A stretch of DNA of 8,568 bases, taken from the NCBI GenBank assembly GCA_963515595.1, contig CAUPYH010000076.1, positions 1-8,568 of the forward strand, in the 5' to 3' direction. A program made the translations under genes and the position numbers. How positions within the stretch are numbered: the stretch's first letter is position 1; each line of letters opens with the position of its first letter. This document shows, one piece after another, positions 5,415-8,568 of the stretch. The stretch is from Eikenella sp963515595. Lineage in GTDB: Bacteria > Pseudomonadota > Gammaproteobacteria > Burkholderiales > Neisseriaceae. The notes under the pieces were generated by a model, which was not told the DNA's origin, made no database searches, and worked only from the letters and a program-made list of their open reading frames with translations.

Positions 5415-5418
5415 AACT

Positions 5419-5913
5419 CTAACTCAACCAATAATACACATACAGCCCGAAAATGCTAAACAGCACCACCAGCGCACAGCCCAGCTTCGCCACCACGCCT
5501 GCCACAAAGCCCAAGAGTGTGCCCAAGCCCACCTTGCCGGCGGCCCACAAACTGCGTTGTGCCGCAAATTCTCCCACTGCCGCGCCAATCAGCGGGCCCA
5601 GTACCATGCCCGGCAACGCAAAAAACAGCCCCACAACGCCGCCCGCCAGCGAGCCCCACAGCGCCTGTTTGCTCGCCCCGGTAAACTTCGCCCCCAACAG
5701 CCCCGCCACATAATCCAGCGTCCAGGCCAGTGCCATAATCAGCCCCAACACCGTCAGCGCCGTGGTGCCGATCACCTCGTAATCCTGGCTATAGGCCAAG
5801 AGCCACGTGCCCGCAAACATCAGCGGCATTCCTGGCAGCAGCGGGTGTATCGAGCCCGCCAAACCCGCCAGCAGCAACACCAGCGCCAAAATAATCAGCA
5901 AAGCCGTCATCAT
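5419..5913 (-). CDS. DUF456 family small membrane protein
   Basis: A 164-residue, very hydrophobic protein of the DUF456 family, whose function is not known to me. Probable membrane segments lie near residues 3-20, 28-42, 47-72, 86-117 and 128-161. The family pattern is clear: LLPGMPLMFAG at 25-35, GAKFTGASKQALWGSLAGG at 74-92, and LPGMVLGPLIGAAVGE at 100-115, a glycine-rich stretch suggesting tightly packed helices. The inner membrane is the expected location. The first of two adjacent ATGs (5913, 5910) is taken; AAGGA upstream serves either. It lies upstream of, and on the same strand as, the PTS operon, but a terminator and 265 bases separate them, so co-transcription is unlikely. No clear promoter was seen in the 110 bases before it. 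Confidence 0.88.
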   Translation of the reverse strand: MMTALLIILALVLLLAGLAGSIHPLLPGMPLMFAGTWLLAYSQDYEVIGTTALTVLGLIMALAWTLDYVAGLLGAKFTGASKQALWGSLAGGVVGLFFALPGMVLGPLIGAAVGEFAAQRSLWAAGKVGLGTLLGFVAGVVAKLGCALVVLFSIFGLYVYYWLS

Positions 5914-5999
5914 TAAATTCCTTTATCAAACAAGGCAGGCAAATTCCCGCATGCTCAAGCAAATAAGGCCGCCGCTGCCGATTTAAAGCCCGGGCGCTT

Positions 6000-6026
6000 T
6001 TGCCCATCTGCCGCCCAAGGTATAAT
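6000..6026 (+). promoter_or_regulatory. Likely suhB promoter
   Basis: A perfect -10 TATAAT (6021-6026) is preceded by a weak -35, either TTGCCC (6000-6005, 15-base spacer) or TTTGCC (5999-6004, 16-base spacer). The predicted start near 6033 gives a leader of about 90 nt that includes one DUS. Confidence 0.5.
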
Positions 6027-6071
6027 GCCGCCCCAAACATCGGCTGCCGTTTGCGGCACAGCCTTTCCATT

Positions 6072-6083
6072 TTCAGGTAGCCT
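6072..6083 (-). repeat. DNA uptake sequence (eik type), exact
   Basis: Exact minus-strand copy in the untranslated leader of suhB, 40 bases before the start codon. It has no inverted partner nearby. Confidence 0.85.
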
Positions 6084-6123
6084 GCCAGCGGCAGCCTGCC
6101 CCCACCACCCAAATCGGAGAAAT

Positions 6124-6915
6124 ATGAATCCCGTCCTCAACACCGCTGTCAAAGCCGCCCGCCGCGCCGGCGACATGATGCTGCGTGCCGCCAACAACCT
6201 GCCCGCCGTGAAAATCGACAGCAAAGCCTTCAACGACTTTGTTTCCGACATAGACCGCACTGTCGAAGAAATCATCCGCGAAATCCTGCAGGAAGCCTAT
6301 CCCCAGCATAAAATCACCGCCGAAGAAGGCGGCAGCAGCGGCCCCGAAAAAGCCGAATACGAATGGATTATCGACCCGCTCGACGGCACCACCAACTACC
6401 TGCACGGTCATCCCCAATACGCCATCAGCATGGCCCTGCTGCACAAAGGCGTATTGCAGGAAGCCCTCGTGTATGCCCCCGAGCGCAACGACCTCTACCT
6501 CGCCTCACGCGGCCAAGGCGCCCTACTCAACGACCGCCGCATCCGCGTATCCAACCGCATCGAGCTCAACCGCTGCCTGATCGGCACCGGCTTCCCCGTG
6601 GTGGATCAAAGCATGATGGAGCGCTACCTGAACATCCTGCGCGACTTCCTCGCCAAAACCGCCGGCGCCCGCCGCGAAGGCGCCGCCTCGCTCGATTTGT
6701 GCGCCGTAGCCTGCGGCCGCTTCGACGGCTTCTTCGAATTCAACCTCAAACCCTGGGACATCGCCGCCGGTGCACTGATCGTACAGGAAGCGGGCGGCAT
6801 CGTAACCGATATGCGCGGCAACGAAGGCTGGCTCGAAAGCGGCGACATCGTGGCCGCCCCACCCAAAGTGCTGGCACAAATGCTGCAAACCATCGCCCCA
6901 CATTTGGCTGCCTGA
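6124..6915 (+). CDS. suhB: Inositol monophosphatase family protein SuhB
   Basis: A cytoplasmic magnesium-dependent phosphatase of the inositol monophosphatase family. In E. coli SuhB also binds the NusA/RNA polymerase antitermination complex needed for rRNA synthesis, and that role may matter more than the enzyme activity. The 263 residues match the family (267 in E. coli). Metal and catalytic motifs are intact: the AEEGG segment with Glu67/Glu68, WIIDPLDGTTN at 81-91 with Asp84, Asp87, Gly88 and Thr89, and PWDIAAGALIVQEAGG from residue 210 with Asp212. The start at 6124 is chosen because GGAGA lies just before it and the homologous region begins there; the open frame extends 33 codons upstream without family similarity and crosses the DUS. 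It is monocistronic, with its own promoter and a terminator 17 bases after the stop. Confidence 0.95.
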   Translation: MNPVLNTAVKAARRAGDMMLRAANNLPAVKIDSKAFNDFVSDIDRTVEEIIREILQEAYPQHKITAEEGGSSGPEKAEYEWIIDPLDGTTNYLHGHPQYAISMALLHKGVLQEALVYAPERNDLYLASRGQGALLNDRRIRVSNRIELNRCLIGTGFPVVDQSMMERYLNILRDFLAKTAGARREGAASLDLCAVACGRFDGFFEFNLKPWDIAAGALIVQEAGGIVTDMRGNEGWLESGDIVAAPPKVLAQMLQTIAPHLAA

Positions 6916-6934
6916 TACCCCTTGCACAATATAA

Positions 6935-6946
6935 AGGCTACCTGAA
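6935..6946 (+). repeat. DNA uptake sequence (eik type), exact
   Basis: Exact copy on the plus strand, forming the left arm of the suhB terminator. Confidence 0.85.
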
Positions 6947-6979
6947 AACCGGCAACGCAAGTTTTTGCGAAGCTAAAAT

Positions 6980-6991
6980 TTCAGGTAGCCT
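6980..6991 (-). repeat. DNA uptake sequence (eik type), exact
   Basis: Exact copy on the minus strand, forming the right arm of the suhB terminator. A perfect 10-base palindrome CGGCCGGCCG follows at 6998-7007. Confidence 0.85.
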
Positions 6992-7041
6992 TTTAAGCGG
7001 CCGGCCGATATACAAATAGCTTGGGATATTCATATTAATAA

Positions 7042-7070
7042 TTGACAGAACCCTTACCAGCTCTTATTCT
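7042..7070 (+). promoter_or_regulatory. Sigma-70 promoter of the dicarboxylate transporter gene
   Basis: A perfect -35 TTGACA (7042-7047) and TATTCT (7065-7070, four of six) stand exactly 17 bases apart, with an AT-rich stretch directly upstream (7026-7041). The start near 7077 gives a leader of about 77 nt. An imperfect dyad, TGAG (7078-7081) with CTCA (7092-7095), lies just after the start and could be a regulator site, but it is weak. Confidence 0.65.
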
Positions 7071-7153
7071 GCCGCGGTGAGTGCACATACGCTCATGGTT
7101 GAAACAATAAAAACGTGAAGATAAAGCTTAACCACCTTTAATGGAGAGGATTA

Positions 7154-8568
7154 ATGAACTTCCTAGAGAACCCAAGCCAAACCAATTTGCCAGAAAACTT
7201 TGAGCTGCAAAGTGCGCAAATACCAGTAACCAGCTTTCGCGGGCTGATTATCGCCATTATCGCGGCCGTGATATCTGCTATTGCCTACCAAATTCTGCCC
7301 TATGAGCATTATCCCAATGCCGGGCTGACTATTTTGCTGTTTGTGGCCATTTTATGGTTTACCGAAGCGGTGCACATCACCGTTACCGCGCTTACGGTGC
7401 CACTATTAGCGATTTTCTTCAAAATTCCGGATATGGGCACCAAAGAAGCCTTTGCCGGCTTTTCCGATCCGATTATTTATGTGTTTTTCGGCGGTTTCGC
7501 GCTGGCGGCAGCCATGCACGTGCAGCGGCTGGATAGAAAAATCGCCATGCTGGTGATTTCGCTCTCGCGCGGCAATATGCTGGCGGCGGTGATGATGGTG
7601 TTTGCCGTTACCACCGGCCTTTCCATGTGGATCAGCAACACCGCCACCGCCGCGATGATGCTGCCGTTGGCCATGGGGCTGATGGGGCACGTCGATAAGG
7701 AAAAAGACCGCAAAACCTTCGTATTCGTGCTGCTGGGCATTGCCTACTGCGCCAGTATCGGCGGCCTGGGCACGCTGGTGGGCTCGCCGCCCAACGCGAT
7801 TGCTGCCAAAGCGCTCAATTTGGACTTCGCCGGCTGGATGAAGCACGGCCTGCCGATGATGCTGGTGCTGCTGCCGCTGATGCTGTTTTCCCTGTTTGTG
7901 GTGTTGAAACCGAACTTTGCCGAAAAAGTGGATTTCCAACAAAAAGAAGACATTCCGTGGACCTTACACCGCGTGATTACCGTCATCATTTTTGTGGTTA
8001 CCGCCCTGTGCTGGATTTTTGGCGGAGAGCTGGGCAAAGCCACCGGCATCAAATCGATCGACAGCTTCATCGCCATGGTGGCGGCTGTGGCCGTGGTGAT
8101 GTTTGGTGTGGTGAGCTGGCGCGAAGTGGCACGCAACACCGACTGGGGTACGCTGATGCTGTTCGGCGGCGGCATCACTCTTTCCGTATTGATGGAAAAA
8201 TCCGGCGCCTCTGCCGCCTTGGGCAATGAAGTGGCGGCTTCTTTCGGCCATGCTTCTCCCTTGGTGATTATCTTGGTGGTGGCCGCGTTCATCATCTTCC
8301 TCACCGAATTCACCAGCAACACCGCCTCCGCCGCGCTACTGGTACCGGTATTCGCCACCATTGCCGCCAAAATGGGCATGAATCAGGAAGTGTTGGTGCT
8401 GATTATCGGCATCGGTGCATCTTGTGCCTTTATGTTGCCCGTGGCCACGCCGCCCAATGCGATTGTGTTTGGCTCGGGGCTGATTAAGCAGAAAGAAATG
8501 ATGCAGGTTGGCTTCCTGCTGAATATCCTATCCATCATCGTGGTATCGGCTTGGGCATACTTCTTCCT
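7154..8568 (+). CDS. DASS/SLC13 family sodium-coupled dicarboxylate transporter (end beyond window)
   Basis: An inner-membrane protein of the divalent anion:Na+ symporter family (SLC13, VcINDY-like), which imports C4-dicarboxylates or related anions with sodium. The 471 visible residues approach the full family length (about 460-490), so only a short C-terminal end is missing. About eleven hydrophobic segments are seen after a polar N-terminus of about 30 residues. Both signature repeats are present: SNTATAAMMLP at 161-171 and SNTASAALLVP at 388-398 (the SNT motifs contact sodium and substrate), and the paired GSPPNAI (210-216) and ATPPNAIVFGSG (431-442) loops. The start at 7154 follows a strong ribosome site, GGAGAGGA. 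It has its own promoter and stands alone in this window. The exact substrate (succinate, malate, citrate, sulfate) cannot be decided from motifs. Confidence 0.93.
   Translation, partial: MNFLENPSQTNLPENFELQSAQIPVTSFRGLIIAIIAAVISAIAYQILPYEHYPNAGLTILLFVAILWFTEAVHITVTALTVPLLAIFFKIPDMGTKEAFAGFSDPIIYVFFGGFALAAAMHVQRLDRKIAMLVISLSRGNMLAAVMMVFAVTTGLSMWISNTATAAMMLPLAMGLMGHVDKEKDRKTFVFVLLGIAYCASIGGLGTLVGSPPNAIAAKALNLDFAGWMKHGLPMMLVLLPLMLFSLFVVLKPNFAEKVDFQQKEDIPWTLHRVITVIIFVVTALCWIFGGELGKATGIKSIDSFIAMVAAVAVVMFGVVSWREVARNTDWGTLMLFGGGITLSVLMEKSGASAALGNEVAASFGHASPLVIILVVAAFIIFLTEFTSNTASAALLVPVFATIAAKMGMNQEVLVLIIGIGASCAFMLPVATPPNAIVFGSGLIKQKEMMQVGFLLNILSIIVVSAWAYFF

Larger units (their letters stand above)
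5371..5415 (-). terminator. DUS-pair terminator of the DUF456 gene
   Basis: An 11-bp stem pairs 5378-5388 with 5405-5415; read on the minus strand it is followed by TTTTGTT (5377-5371). It begins four bases after the DUF456 stop codon. One arm is an exact DUS (5403-5414), the other has one changed base (5379-5390, TTCAGGTAGCTT on the plus strand). Inverted DUS pairs are known to double as terminators in Neisseria. Confidence 0.7.
6933..6994 (+). terminator. DUS-pair terminator of suhB
   Basis: A perfect 15-bp stem (6933-6947 with 6979-6993) is built from two exact inverted uptake sequences and ends in a short T-run. The 31-base loop contains its own small hairpin, CGCAA (6956-6960) with TTGCG (6965-6969). 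It starts 17 bases after the suhB stop codon. Confidence 0.75.

Noticed and set aside
6025..6123. 33-residue N-terminal extension of SuhB
   Set aside because: It overlaps the probable promoter -10 and crosses an uptake sequence. The internal ATG at 6124 has a good ribosome site and matches the family start.
6621..6632. GCGCTACCTGAA in suhB as an uptake sequence
   Set aside because: It has two mismatches to the 12-mer and encodes the ordinary residues RYLN; probably chance.
6363..7019. Arg/Pro-rich plus-strand open frame overlapping suhB
   Set aside because: It is an out-of-frame reading of suhB. The composition (runs of Arg and Pro) is typical of a shadow, and it extends through the suhB terminator.

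Overview
The window suggests a Neisseriaceae bacterium, most likely Eikenella or a close relative. The main evidence is the 12-mer AGGCTACCTGAA, which I recall as the DNA uptake sequence (DUS) dialect of Eikenella corrodens (AG-eikDUS). It occurs eight times exactly and four more times with one mismatch. The encoded proteins, especially LeuS, EI and HPr, also look like Neisseria proteins, and the genes are GC-rich with AT-rich gaps. The species is an inference; no search was run.

Layout. Bases 1-2130 (minus) hold most of leuS, leucyl-tRNA synthetase, whose C-terminus lies beyond base 1. Bases 2131-2709 form a 580-bp gap with a likely leuS promoter, two minus-strand intrinsic terminators, a further hairpin, one DUS, and what looks like a stand-alone small RNA of about 100 nt (about 2506-2408) with its own TATAAT promoter. 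Bases 2710-5152 (minus) hold a tight three-gene operon for a mannose-family PTS EIIA, HPr (ptsH) and Enzyme I (ptsI). Bases 5153-5418 hold an unusual cluster of five uptake sequences, some paired as inverted repeats. Bases 5419-5913 (minus) encode a small DUF456 membrane protein. The strand then switches: suhB (6124-6915, plus) is an inositol-monophosphatase-family protein followed by a DUS-pair terminator, and 7154 to the window end (plus) is a nearly complete DASS/SLC13 sodium-coupled dicarboxylate transporter with a good sigma-70 promoter.

How the parts fit. The PTS genes give a phosphate relay from PEP through EI (His195) and HPr (His15) to EIIA (His9), with no sugar permease (EIIB/EIIC) in view. 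A regulatory rather than transport role is the simplest reading. HPr keeps a Ser46-type site that HPr kinase could modify. The most interesting non-coding object is the small RNA candidate downstream of ptsI. Its terminator loop exposes a pyrimidine-rich UUCCUCC stretch complementary to Shine-Dalgarno sequences, and its promoter has a GC-rich discriminator of the kind found in stringently controlled promoters. The remaining genes are ordinary housekeeping or transport genes. No CRISPR array, tRNA, rRNA, insertion sequence or phage gene was seen.
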